Notes under the pieces: generated by a model
Told to the model about the DNA's origin: nothing
The model's input: only the letters and a program-made list of their open reading frames with translations
Database searches by the model: none
Part shown: positions 35,588 through 42,973 of the stretch, in pieces
Position numbering within the stretch: the first letter of the stretch is position 1
Layout: every line of letters starts with the position of its first letter
Made by a program: the position numbers and the translations under genes
Assembly (NCBI RefSeq): GCF_007747655.1
Contig: NZ_CP036274.1
Span: forward strand, 682,001 to 746,000
Source of the DNA: Anatilimnocola aggregata
GTDB lineage: Bacteria > Planctomycetota > Planctomycetia > Pirellulales > Pirellulaceae
Length of the DNA: 64,000 bases
Direction: 5' to 3'

Positions 35588-37024
35588 CTATCCTACGTTC
35601 TTGCCTGAGTTCTTTTCCGGGCTCGCGGTTTCGGTGGCCGGACTGTCGACTGCGGATGGCGGTGACTCTACCAGTGATTCGTCCACCGGAGCGTGCGCTT
35701 GGTTACGAAACCAATAACCGGCGAAACCGAAGGCCGCCAGTACGATGATGCCGCCTCCTAAATACCACCAGGTGCGGCCGTTTGGCGGCCAGGCGAAGGG
35801 ACTGGTGCTGACCTCGTCGGCGGCGGGCTGCAATTGCTTTTCGAGCGCGGCAATTTGTCCGTCGCGCAGCTTCAGGTCGTCCGCCAGCTTCGTGTTCTCG
35901 GCATGGAGCTTCTCGTTTTTCGCTTCCCAGGTCTCAATCACAGCGGCCTGGTCAAGATTACTGCGCTCGAGTTTTTTGAGGCTGGCTTCGAACTCCGCGA
36001 ACTTGTGCTCCTGCACTGCCTGACTATTGCGCAGCGCCAGTTCCAGATCTTTCCGTTTGTTCATCTCCTCGCGATAGTGCTCGACCAGCCCGCGATCGGT
36101 TCCCTTCACTTCTTGCAGCACGCGATCCATCACCAGCAAGTCGCGCTGGCTCTGATGGGCCAATTGTTCAGCCTCGGCGCGGGCCGCCAGTTCTTTTTCC
36201 AAGCTAAGTTTGGCAACCGCAGAATCGCCGCCATCGGGCGTGGCGAGCAGTTTCCAGGCAATCAGCGAGAGCAGGCAGAACTGCAGCGCGAGCATGCCCA
36301 TCATCGCCATTCCTTCCCACGCGGGCTTCGGTGGCGGTGGTGGCGACTGCACGTAAATATTCGGCGAACCCGCGGAACCAGGTGTATAGCTGGGCATTGC
36401 TTGTTTTCCTTCTAACGCCTGCACGGTCTGTTCGAGTTCGGCCTGTCGAAAACGGGACGCGGTGACAAAGAACCCGCCCGTTCGCCTGATCCGTTCTTTG
36501 GGTTTGCCGGTCCACATGAAGAACGCCCGATCGAGCCGGCAGGGATCGATCACGTACGCCACGTCGAGCGGCTTGTTGAAAAAGTTATCGCAGATGAACA
36601 TGTCCATGCCCGACAAGAACACACCCCAATCGGGATGCGTGTGATACCAGCCGGCCATTTGCATCTCGGCAGGAAACTCGTCCCGCTGGCGCGAGATCTT
36701 CTCCCACGTATCGTGCGTGAACTTGAAGCTTCCCTTCGTGCTTTCGTAATGCTCGGCCCGCAGCGAATCGGAAATGACGACGAAGGGCTGGCCTTCCGCA
36801 TCTTCATAATGCCCGCCCAACATCACGCCGCCCAGTTCGACCGTCTTATCGCTTGCCGCGTGAGCTTCCATATCCAAGAGCACATCGAGGTCGACAAAAA
36901 TCGGCAGATCACGCTCGACGGGCTGGCCATAAGCGACCACAGCAAAATGGCGATTGCGGTCGGGTCGCAGGTTCTGCTGCGGCTGCGACTCCTCGACTTC
37001 GCCAAATTGCATGTCGTCGGACAT
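35588..37024 (-). CDS. Membrane-anchored JAB/JAMM isopeptidase with coiled coil
   Basis: The 478-residue product has an N-terminal JAB/MPN domain with complete JAMM chemistry: Glu64 (VELGGVMLGG), His128 and His130 (GWYHTHPDWG), Ser138 and Asp141 (SGMDMF). A proline stretch (227-234) leads to a membrane helix (about 238-258). A charged coiled coil (about 272-400) and a second membrane helix (about 419-438) follow, then an acidic tail. Such domains cleave isopeptide bonds of ubiquitin-like conjugates. The topology suggests deconjugation at the inner face of a membrane. The gene abuts the E2-like gene (4 bp) and follows the E1. A pyrimidine-rich leader shared with the E1 gene sits directly before its ATG, and no Shine-Dalgarno is visible. 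Confidence 0.87.
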   Translation of the reverse strand: MSDDMQFGEVEESQPQQNLRPDRNRHFAVVAYGQPVERDLPIFVDLDVLLDMEAHAASDKTVELGGVMLGGHYEDAEGQPFVVISDSLRAEHYESTKGSFKFTHDTWEKISRQRDEFPAEMQMAGWYHTHPDWGVFLSGMDMFICDNFFNKPLDVAYVIDPCRLDRAFFMWTGKPKERIRRTGGFFVTASRFRQAELEQTVQALEGKQAMPSYTPGSAGSPNIYVQSPPPPPKPAWEGMAMMGMLALQFCLLSLIAWKLLATPDGGDSAVAKLSLEKELAARAEAEQLAHQSQRDLLVMDRVLQEVKGTDRGLVEHYREEMNKRKDLELALRNSQAVQEHKFAEFEASLKKLERSNLDQAAVIETWEAKNEKLHAENTKLADDLKLRDGQIAALEKQLQPAADEVSTSPFAWPPNGRTWWYLGGGIIVLAAFGFAGYWFRNQAHAPVDESLVESPPSAVDSPATETASPEKNSGKNVG

Positions 37025-37061
37025 AGGGGAAGGGGCTGGGGGTTAGGAACTAGGGGCTAGG
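37025..37061 (-). repeat. Pyrimidine-rich leader before the membrane JAB gene
   Basis: On the minus strand the sequence before ATG 37024 contains CCTAACCCCCAGCCCCT, which differs at 3 of 17 positions from CCTAACCTCTGGCCCCT before the E1 start. Both abut an ATG followed by TCCGAC, and neither contains a Shine-Dalgarno sequence. Confidence 0.6.
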
Positions 37062-37083
37062 GGAAGGCAAGGCACTGATGAGG

Positions 37084-38247
37084 TTAGGCCTTGAATACTT
37101 CTTTCTCATCAGCGGCCAGCAGAAAGGTTTGATACTCACCGCCGCCGGTAACGCGAACAATATCGTAAGCAGGAATGCCGAGGGCAGCGAGTTTTTCACT
37201 GGCGAGCGGATGATCTTGAGCGATGGAGTGAATCATCTCGGGCTGGGCCGCCTGACTGCAACTGGGACACAAAGCTTCATCGGCGGCGACCAGTTGCTGC
37301 GGCCGCATGACGCTGCGCGTATTGCCACAACCACAGTGCAGCGCGAGGACCAGGTCCCGATCGAGTTCGAGCGTTAGCTTGGTACCTGCGGCGAAATGCG
37401 AGCGGGCCGCCCCGAATAGATCCTGCGCGGTAAACGATGCCGCGGAGGCGTCAAGCGAGATCGGCTCGGGGTAAGTCTCGTGGCTGAGGCAATCTTCTCG
37501 CCGCTGATAATGGGTCGTATAGAAGTTGTTGGCGATCCCATTGAAAACCATCGCCGCGCCGGCTTGCACAGGCAGACCGTGCAGCAGTTTGAGCGCTTCC
37601 TGGGTCTGCAGCCCAGCGATCATCGAACCAATCGTCGGGGCAGTCGGCACTTTGCCTGCGAGCAAGTCCTCTCGCTTCAGCAGCGGGCAACTATAGCGCA
37701 AACTGATGAGGCGATAATCGTTCTCGGTCATCGCGCATTCATAGCAAGCGCTGCCCGGCGGCACAAAGACTTTGGCCACGCCACTGATCTCTTGAATCCC
37801 ACCATCCACCCACGGTGTGCCGACTTTCCAGCAGCAGCGATTGACCCACAGTCGAGCTTCGCGATTGTCGAGGCAGCCGATCACCACGTCGACATCGCGA
37901 AATACACCTAGCCCGATGTCGGTCATCACGTTGCCGTGAATCGGCACCACGTGCGTATCGGGATTAATCTCGTGCAGCATCTTCGCTGCGGCGATCGCTT
38001 TGCTCTGGCCGCGGTCACTCGCGCGAAACAGAACCGAGCGCGTCAGGTTCGAGTCTTCGATCTCGTCGAGATCGATCACCAGTACCTTGCCCACACCCAG
38101 CAACGAGAGATTCTTCAGCACCTCATTGCCCAGCGCTCCGGCACCCACGACCAAAATCTTCGCCGCGCGCAGTTTGTCCTGATCCCACCAGCTAATAAGC
38201 CGGAGGCGCGAGTAGCGGTCATCATCGTCGATGATAAAGTCGGACAT
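37084..38247 (-). CDS. E1-like (ThiF/MoeB fold) activating enzyme
   Basis: The 387-residue enzyme is expected to adenylate the C-terminal Gly of the operon's ubiquitin-like protein and pass it to a cysteine. The ATP-binding loop is VVGAGALGN (33-41). IDLDEIEDSNLTRSVLF (58-74) holds the acidic nucleotide-contact residues and Arg70. CYEC (168-171) is a zinc-type CxxC, Cys187 (YSCPLLK) is the best candidate catalytic cysteine, and AGLQTQEALK (211-220) matches the family end-helix. A C-terminal extension has CGC (305-307) and CPSC (327-330), probably a second metal knuckle, then a small domain to residue 387. It lies between the two JAB genes. The canonical RQ is RS here. Confidence 0.9.
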   Translation of the reverse strand: MSDFIIDDDDRYSRLRLISWWDQDKLRAAKILVVGAGALGNEVLKNLSLLGVGKVLVIDLDEIEDSNLTRSVLFRASDRGQSKAIAAAKMLHEINPDTHVVPIHGNVMTDIGLGVFRDVDVVIGCLDNREARLWVNRCCWKVGTPWVDGGIQEISGVAKVFVPPGSACYECAMTENDYRLISLRYSCPLLKREDLLAGKVPTAPTIGSMIAGLQTQEALKLLHGLPVQAGAAMVFNGIANNFYTTHYQRREDCLSHETYPEPISLDASAASFTAQDLFGAARSHFAAGTKLTLELDRDLVLALHCGCGNTRSVMRPQQLVAADEALCPSCSQAAQPEMIHSIAQDHPLASEKLAALGIPAYDIVRVTGGGEYQTFLLAADEKEVFKA

Positions 38248-38256
38248 GGAAGGAGG

Positions 38257-38382
38257 GGCCAGAGGTTAGGGGCCAGGGACCAGGATAAACGCTCAGATTT
38301 GGAGTTTGCAGTCCATGATTATTGATTGCAGCAGTTTTGAGAACCTTGCCTTTCCCTGATCCCTGGCCCCTAACCTCTGGCC
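38257..38382. repeat. 23-bp perfect inverted repeat between JAB and E1 genes
   Basis: The arm at 38257-38279 is the exact reverse complement of 38360-38382, with 80 bp between. The left arm forms the E1 leader and the right arm ends next to the stop codon of the upstream JAB gene. A transcript could fold into a long hairpin between the two cistrons, and the arms resemble the leader at 37025-37061. Confidence 0.85.
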
Positions 38383-38383
38383 G

Positions 38384-38905
38384 CTACCCGCCGAGGCACA
38401 CAAACCCACAGTCGAGGACTTCGTCGGCGCGCCAGTGGAAGAAGCCGAGTTCCTGGCGACGGGGGTCGACGACCATGGCGATTTGCCAGGGGAGCGAAAA
38501 AAAGTTGCGGTGAATGAACAGGTCATAAGCGGAGAGGAAAACGCCAAAACCTGGATGCGTATGTTGCCAGCCGACAACGACCGCACCAGGAAAGCGAAGT
38601 TCCGCCTGCCGGTGCAAGTCAGACCAGGTCTCATGCGTGAAGGTTAGGGACGCGGCCCGCGAAGTGGCTTGCACGGCGGGATGAAAATGCCGCACGATCA
38701 CGCAATTGGGCTCTTCTTGATGAATCTCGCCCAGCAAGAAACCTCCCACTTCGCGCACCAGGTCGTGACTTGAGTACGACAGAATCTCGTCGAGCACGGG
38801 CTCTTCGATCACGACCACTGCGCCGCTCCGATAGAGCGTCCCCAGTTGCCGCGCATCGCGCAGCCGGTCGAGGTCAAAAGGTTCTTTGGCCCGAGCTGAG
38901 GTCAT
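38384..38905 (-). CDS. Soluble JAB/JAMM isopeptidase
   Basis: The 173-residue stand-alone JAB domain has no signal or membrane helix. JAMM residues are complete: Glu52 (VREVGGFLLGE), His115 and His117 (GWQHTHPGFG), Ser125 and Asp128 (SAYDLF). It resembles the JAB domain of the membrane protein in the same operon, sharing the HTHPxxGVFLS block, which suggests duplication followed by specialisation. It should cleave the modifier from targets in the cytoplasm. Because the modifier ends directly in AG, no maturation cleavage seems needed, so deconjugation is the likelier role. It lies between the active E2 and the E1 genes. Confidence 0.88.
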   Translation of the reverse strand: MTSARAKEPFDLDRLRDARQLGTLYRSGAVVVIEEPVLDEILSYSSHDLVREVGGFLLGEIHQEEPNCVIVRHFHPAVQATSRAASLTFTHETWSDLHRQAELRFPGAVVVGWQHTHPGFGVFLSAYDLFIHRNFFSLPWQIAMVVDPRRQELGFFHWRADEVLDCGFVCLGG

Positions 38906-39029
38906 AGCAATGGAATGGTATCAATACGAAATGTTCGCGATTGCCTGAGCCAGAAGCGTCAGCGGCGCGGAGAATTCACTGCCGAAGCAAGTACTCTCCG
39001 GGCGCTAACGCTACCGGCTCAGAAATGGA

Positions 39030-39782
39030 CTATTGAATAAACATGATGTCGGAATCGCTGGCAGCGGGACGAACGATCTCGGCTTCAATGGCGTCATCCA
39101 AAAACATCACGCCACTTTCTTCCGCTTCGTTAGCGCGCCGCGCAATAGTCGCGGCGGGACGAACGGGGGGACGAATGACAGGCGGAATTGCGGCGCGAAC
39201 GGGGACCGGCACCGCGGCGACTGGTGTGCGCACGGGGCGATCGAGCTTGGCCGGCGTCGGCTTTATGCCCATGCTTTCCATTTCTGCCGCCCGGGCAAGT
39301 CGGTCGCGTAGCGGGCGAGCATCGAGCGGCAACTTGTGCGACGACTGGGTCTTGGCCCACAGGGCCGCTTCGCGATTGTAGGGGCTCGTCACGTCGTAGT
39401 TTTCGTAACGAATCATGTCCCACAGCATGTGGCACAATTCGTCGAGCGTAAGGCTCGGCACCCAATACGTACCATAGCCGCCGAGGCAGACCGAGCCGTT
39501 GCCCGAAATGTTCGGATGGAAGATCGGCGACTTCCAGCGAATCTCTGGCATCATGCGCGGATAGCCCGCGCCGAGCCGAATGGTCACTTCGTGACGTTCC
39601 TGAAGTTCGATCGGTCCGCTGTTCTCGCCGCGCATCAGGCCGCGGCCGAGAAAACGAATCTGATACGCCTCGGGCAGGTCGCCATCGGCAGTGAAATGCA
39701 GGATCGAACTTTCGGCCTGCAGCTGTTGCATCGCTCTCAGGTCGCTATGCAGCCGGCGCAGGCGGGGAGATGTAGCGCTCAT
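39030..39782 (-). CDS. E2-like conjugating enzyme with catalytic cysteine
   Basis: ATG 39782 (MSATSPRLRRLHSDL) gives 250 residues; an upstream in-frame extension to 39848 overlaps the gap before the modifier gene and looks non-coding. The UBC core has PRMMPEIRW, FHPNISGNG (HPN 89-91), and VCLGGYGTYWVPS with Cys99 at the E2 active-site position, then LTLDELCHMLWDM. After residue 165 comes a Pro/Ala/Arg-rich linker. The tail carries two acidic-hydrophobic motifs, SGVMFLDD (223-230) and SDSDIMFIQ (242-250). It should receive the modifier from the E1. It shares the whole design with the Cys-less protein at 34909-35583, pointing to an ancient duplication. Confidence 0.87.
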   Translation of the reverse strand: MSATSPRLRRLHSDLRAMQQLQAESSILHFTADGDLPEAYQIRFLGRGLMRGENSGPIELQERHEVTIRLGAGYPRMMPEIRWKSPIFHPNISGNGSVCLGGYGTYWVPSLTLDELCHMLWDMIRYENYDVTSPYNREAALWAKTQSSHKLPLDARPLRDRLARAAEMESMGIKPTPAKLDRPVRTPVAAVPVPVRAAIPPVIRPPVRPAATIARRANEAEESGVMFLDDAIEAEIVRPAASDSDIMFIQ

Positions 39783-39852
39783 GCGAATGTTTGAGCCAGA
39801 AGAGAAGAAAAGACTTAGAACTCGGCAGACCAGGAGGTCTGCCGCCACGAGC

Positions 39853-40161
39853 TTAACCGGCCACGATCTCGGGATAGACGATCAAGTGATGACCGTCGAA
39901 TACCGAGGCGTCGATCAGGGTTTGTTCTTCGCGCAGCCGCTTGCCACCCTCTTTATGATCGAGGCTATAGCTCATCGGCTGCCCGTCGGGACCCATCACG
40001 GGTAAGTTCATTTTGGTGATGATGTTGGGCAGAATTCGCTTCACGGTGACCGTATCGGCAATCACCGCTTCGACGCTCTTGGCGCCGGTCTGATCGAGAA
40101 ACGTAACCCGCGTTCCCTTACGCTCCTCGTTCGAGGACGCTGCATTCGAGGGGACAGACAT
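39853..40161 (-). CDS. Ubiquitin-like beta-grasp modifier protein
   Basis: ATG 40161, with AGGAG (40172-40176 on the minus strand) 10 bases upstream, gives 102 residues. After a flexible 16-residue N-terminus the sequence follows a ubiquitin-like beta-grasp: RVTFLDQTGAKSVEAVI (hairpin), KRILPNIITKMNLP (helix), MSYSLDHKEGGKRLREEQ and LIDASVFDGHHLIVYPEI. The chain ends ...EIVAG, so a C-terminal Gly is exposed without processing. The nearest described relatives are YukD-type and Bil/Bub-type ubiquitin-like proteins. It is first in a six-gene operon with E2, E1 and two isopeptidases, which makes a modifier role far likelier than sulfur carriage. Confidence 0.85.
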   Translation of the reverse strand: MSVPSNAASSNEERKGTRVTFLDQTGAKSVEAVIADTVTVKRILPNIITKMNLPVMGPDGQPMSYSLDHKEGGKRLREEQTLIDASVFDGHHLIVYPEIVAG

Positions 40162-40225
40162 GACCTTATCACTCCTGGCGACGAAATGTCGGCTTGGCAA
40201 GGTATTCGCTCGTCAGCCGTCGATC

Positions 40226-40241
40226 TTACGGCATGCCGTAA
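40226..40241. promoter_or_regulatory. Perfect 16-bp palindrome, candidate operator of the ubiquitin-like operon
   Basis: TTACGGCATGCCGTAA is a perfect palindrome centred about 72 bp upstream of the modifier start codon. The half-site CCGTAA recurs at 40353-40358. The size and position suit a dimeric repressor or activator site, but no regulator gene is adjacent. Confidence 0.55.
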
Positions 40242-40362
40242 CGATTTCCTACCGTCTGCGCTAAAAGGAAGACAAAGTAGACCACTGACAGTTCGCGCAA
40301 GTCATTACAAAGATAAAAGTTAAAGCCATCGATAAGCGTTGCTCTATGGCAACCGTAAGTTC

Positions 40363-40381
40363 TTAGCATTGCAAGTGCTAA
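40363..40381. promoter_or_regulatory. Imperfect 19-bp dyad upstream of the ubiquitin-like operon
   Basis: TTAGCA (40363-40368) and TGCTAA (40376-40381) flank TTGCAAG, giving a 6-bp armed dyad between the modifier gene and the beta-helix gene. It may be a regulator site or the remains of a terminator for the region to its right. Confidence 0.3.
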
Positions 40382-40426
40382 CAGCCAGTTGGTCGGCTTA
40401 GGGAATTGGTTAAAGGGGGCGAGGTG

Positions 40427-42493
40427 TCAGTCGCGGAGTGACTGACGAACGGGTGCTTCGCCAGTGAATAACGAGATTCGCCCGTCGACGCCGACGCCCC
40501 AGGCAGGAGCGCCGTGGGGAATGGCGCCGATATCGGGTTCGGCTTGATCGGCGTCGCGCAGGGGATCGGGCCAGGCAGCAGGGACTTTCAGACCGGAGTT
40601 CAGAGCGGGGCTGTCGGGTTGCAAGTGCAGGTCAGCAGTTGCTGGTGAATCGACCGAGTAAGCAACAAACTTGGGATCGGCGACTTTATCGTGCGTGGTG
40701 AGCCCCGGTTCATAATACTTGCGACTGGCGATGAACAGTGGCGAGGCACGGAACTTGGCAAATGGTTCGCGGGCCAGTTCGGGCCCTTCTTTCAAGCCCC
40801 ATAGCAGGTTGCCACCGGCGCGCACGTTACCTGGCTCTTTAATGCCGGCGAAGCCCGCGCCGGGAACTTGCTCGGCCTGCACAAAAATGTTGTTGAGGAC
40901 ATCGCGCTCGGTATTCCGCAGCCCTTGAGCACCTAGCCCAAAGAGAAAGTAGTCGCGAAAGACAGGAGTCTTGCGCAGCGTGGTGTTGTGATAGAAGCGG
41001 AGCACGGGCCAGGTGGGTCCACCGTGATCGCCGACCAGATGACCTTCTTCGTGCAGATAGCTGCCGGTGGCGTCGGCCTCTTTAGGAGGCGATTTGTAGG
41101 TGCCGCGGCGGAGGTCGATCACATTGCGATAGACGAACACGCCGGTTTCGGGAGTGTGATCGACGGGAGATTCGTCCTTGTCAATCTCGTGCTGCGAGAA
41201 CGGTATCAGGCACGCACCAATCCGGTTCTGCGAAATGAAGAGGGTGTGTGCGCGGAGCTTAGGGCCAGACTCGAGGCCATCGTCGTTAAAGTTGTCGACC
41301 AGGTTGTGATGGAAGCGGAGGTTGGTCGCGCAGCGAAGATAAGCGAAGTCGTGATCGTCGGTGAATTCGCACCAGGCGAGTTCGATGTCGTCATTCAGCG
41401 GTTGATTGTTCTGCAGCACGATCTGATACGAGGCGGTCCCTCGATACTTCATGTGCGCGCGGGAAGTCCAGGGAGCAGCCAAACCGCGAAAGGCGCTGTT
41501 CGTGACGCGAAGGCTCTTCGTCGCATTGACGAGTAGAGCTGGAAAGCCGCCATAGACGGTCAGATGATCGAGTTCGATATTCTCCGAGCCGTAGACGTGG
41601 ATCAGAGGACTGCCCGTCGCGCCGCGCAGGACGAGGCCTTGAATCGTCACGTGCTTGATGCCGGTCAAGCGGAGAACGTTCGCGCCAAAGCCGAGGGCCA
41701 CGATGAGAGGCACGCGGCGCGGATCGGTTTCGCCGCGATACGCCTGCTTGCCAAGCCCCGCCAATTGGTTGTGGGCGAGGCGAATGTGAACTCGCCCCGT
41801 CTGCCGGTTGAACCACATCCCCGGCCCACCATAGAGACCGATCGTTGCAATTTCCTGTTTGTTCCCGAGCCAGTATTCGTTCGGTGAACGAAGATCCTTG
41901 AGCGTGCGATAGCCATGGAGCGGCACGAGTGAATCGGCAAAGTTGCCGAGTGCCAAGGGCCGCTCGTCTTCGATGCCCCACATGGGTTCCCAGGCACCCG
42001 GCAGGAACTGATGCGGCGGCAAGCGCGTGTCGGCATCAAAGTAAGATTTCGCGGAGATGTATTCTCCTTCGGCACCATCGGGAAGTGGTCGCCAACTGCC
42101 AGCTGGGTCTTCGGCAAACTCCCTCAGTCCGCCGTCGAGGATGGCGAGTTCGCCCGGATAGGAAGCAATGGTGATGGGTGCCTCTGCTGTGCCGGAGCGC
42201 ACGAGAGCCACGTGTTCGTAATAGGTTCCGCCGCGGAGATAGATGGTATCGCCCGGCTGTACCTTGCGGGCTGCATAACGCAGCGAGCGCCAGGGTGCCG
42301 CTTCGGTCCCGGCGTTGGAGTCGTGACCACGAGTTGCATCGACGAACAACTTGGGGCCTACGGCTAGTTCACCTTTGGTCGGAGTGGGGAGAGGCCGCTG
42401 CGGCGGGTGCGAACGATACTCGGCTCCGGGGGCGATCGAGACGGCGAGTAGTAACCAGACAAACGTGAGGAGAAACCTGATTCGATCATTCAT
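40427..42493 (-). CDS. Secreted right-handed parallel beta-helix protein
   Basis: The 688-residue product has a clean signal peptide (about 1-23, cleavage near APGAEY). The region FVDATRGHDSNAGTEAAPWRSL with VQPGDTIYLRGGTYYEHV is the start of a DUF1565/pectate-lyase-like parallel beta-helix. Repeated short strands such as NVLRLTGIKHVTIQGLVLRG, NIELDHLTVYGG and SLRVTNSAFRG are the successive coils. Members are often polysaccharide lyases, epimerases or adhesins. No catalytic Asp/Lys/Arg set can be assigned by eye. It is exported and is the next gene upstream of the modifier operon on the same strand, but it is separated by 265 bp containing regulatory dyads. Confidence 0.85.
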   Translation of the reverse strand: MNDRIRFLLTFVWLLLAVSIAPGAEYRSHPPQRPLPTPTKGELAVGPKLFVDATRGHDSNAGTEAAPWRSLRYAARKVQPGDTIYLRGGTYYEHVALVRSGTAEAPITIASYPGELAILDGGLREFAEDPAGSWRPLPDGAEGEYISAKSYFDADTRLPPHQFLPGAWEPMWGIEDERPLALGNFADSLVPLHGYRTLKDLRSPNEYWLGNKQEIATIGLYGGPGMWFNRQTGRVHIRLAHNQLAGLGKQAYRGETDPRRVPLIVALGFGANVLRLTGIKHVTIQGLVLRGATGSPLIHVYGSENIELDHLTVYGGFPALLVNATKSLRVTNSAFRGLAAPWTSRAHMKYRGTASYQIVLQNNQPLNDDIELAWCEFTDDHDFAYLRCATNLRFHHNLVDNFNDDGLESGPKLRAHTLFISQNRIGACLIPFSQHEIDKDESPVDHTPETGVFVYRNVIDLRRGTYKSPPKEADATGSYLHEEGHLVGDHGGPTWPVLRFYHNTTLRKTPVFRDYFLFGLGAQGLRNTERDVLNNIFVQAEQVPGAGFAGIKEPGNVRAGGNLLWGLKEGPELAREPFAKFRASPLFIASRKYYEPGLTTHDKVADPKFVAYSVDSPATADLHLQPDSPALNSGLKVPAAWPDPLRDADQAEPDIGAIPHGAPAWGVGVDGRISLFTGEAPVRQSLRD

Positions 42494-42973
42494 GGTTAGC
42501 TCGCCTGATCTTCATGCGTGGCGGGAGAGAATTCGCTTGCGCTGGTGACCAGGGTAGTCCTTCCTGTGGCGACAATCAAAGCGGGGCGGTGTTAACTGGT
42601 CGGGCTGACAGGCCGATCCGAATGACCGGACTGACACGCAACGGCTGTGTCGCGCGGGACTTATCGGCGGTCTGATGCGGCGGTGGCTAGTCGACGTAAG
42701 TTGTCGACTAGCTTAATCAGGGGGTGTTCAAGAATGGGCGGTAATTAAATATAAGGATTTGCGTATAGTTCGAGAAATGCGCAATTTATATACCAATAAT
42801 TAGGTGGATAGTTGGACAGTTACGTCGATTTTCGGCTCGGGTTCACTGAAGTTACGACGAGAGTCCCGGTTGCAGCCGATGCCCCGCAGGTTGACGTTCG
42901 GCCCATAGCGGCCACAATGGCGGGACTCTGTTGGCCGAACTGTTTGCCGAACTTGATGCAGGAACTAGCTGGC
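42494..42973. other. 480-bp intergenic region with inverted repeat and AT-rich patch
   Basis: This gap lies between divergent genes. It contains a perfect 10-bp inverted repeat (GCTAGTCGAC at 42686-42695, GTCGACTAGC at 42703-42712, 7-nt loop) and an AT-rich patch at about 42745-42805 suited to promoters. GTTGGACAG near 42812 resembles the arms of the inverted repeats at 55243-55340. I see no gene. Confidence 0.55.

Noticed and set aside
39853-40161. Interpretation of the modifier as MoaD or ThiS sulfur carrier
   Set aside because: There are no moa, moe or thi genes nearby, the C-terminus is AG and not GG, and the operon contains E2 and JAB genes that sulfur-carrier systems do not use.
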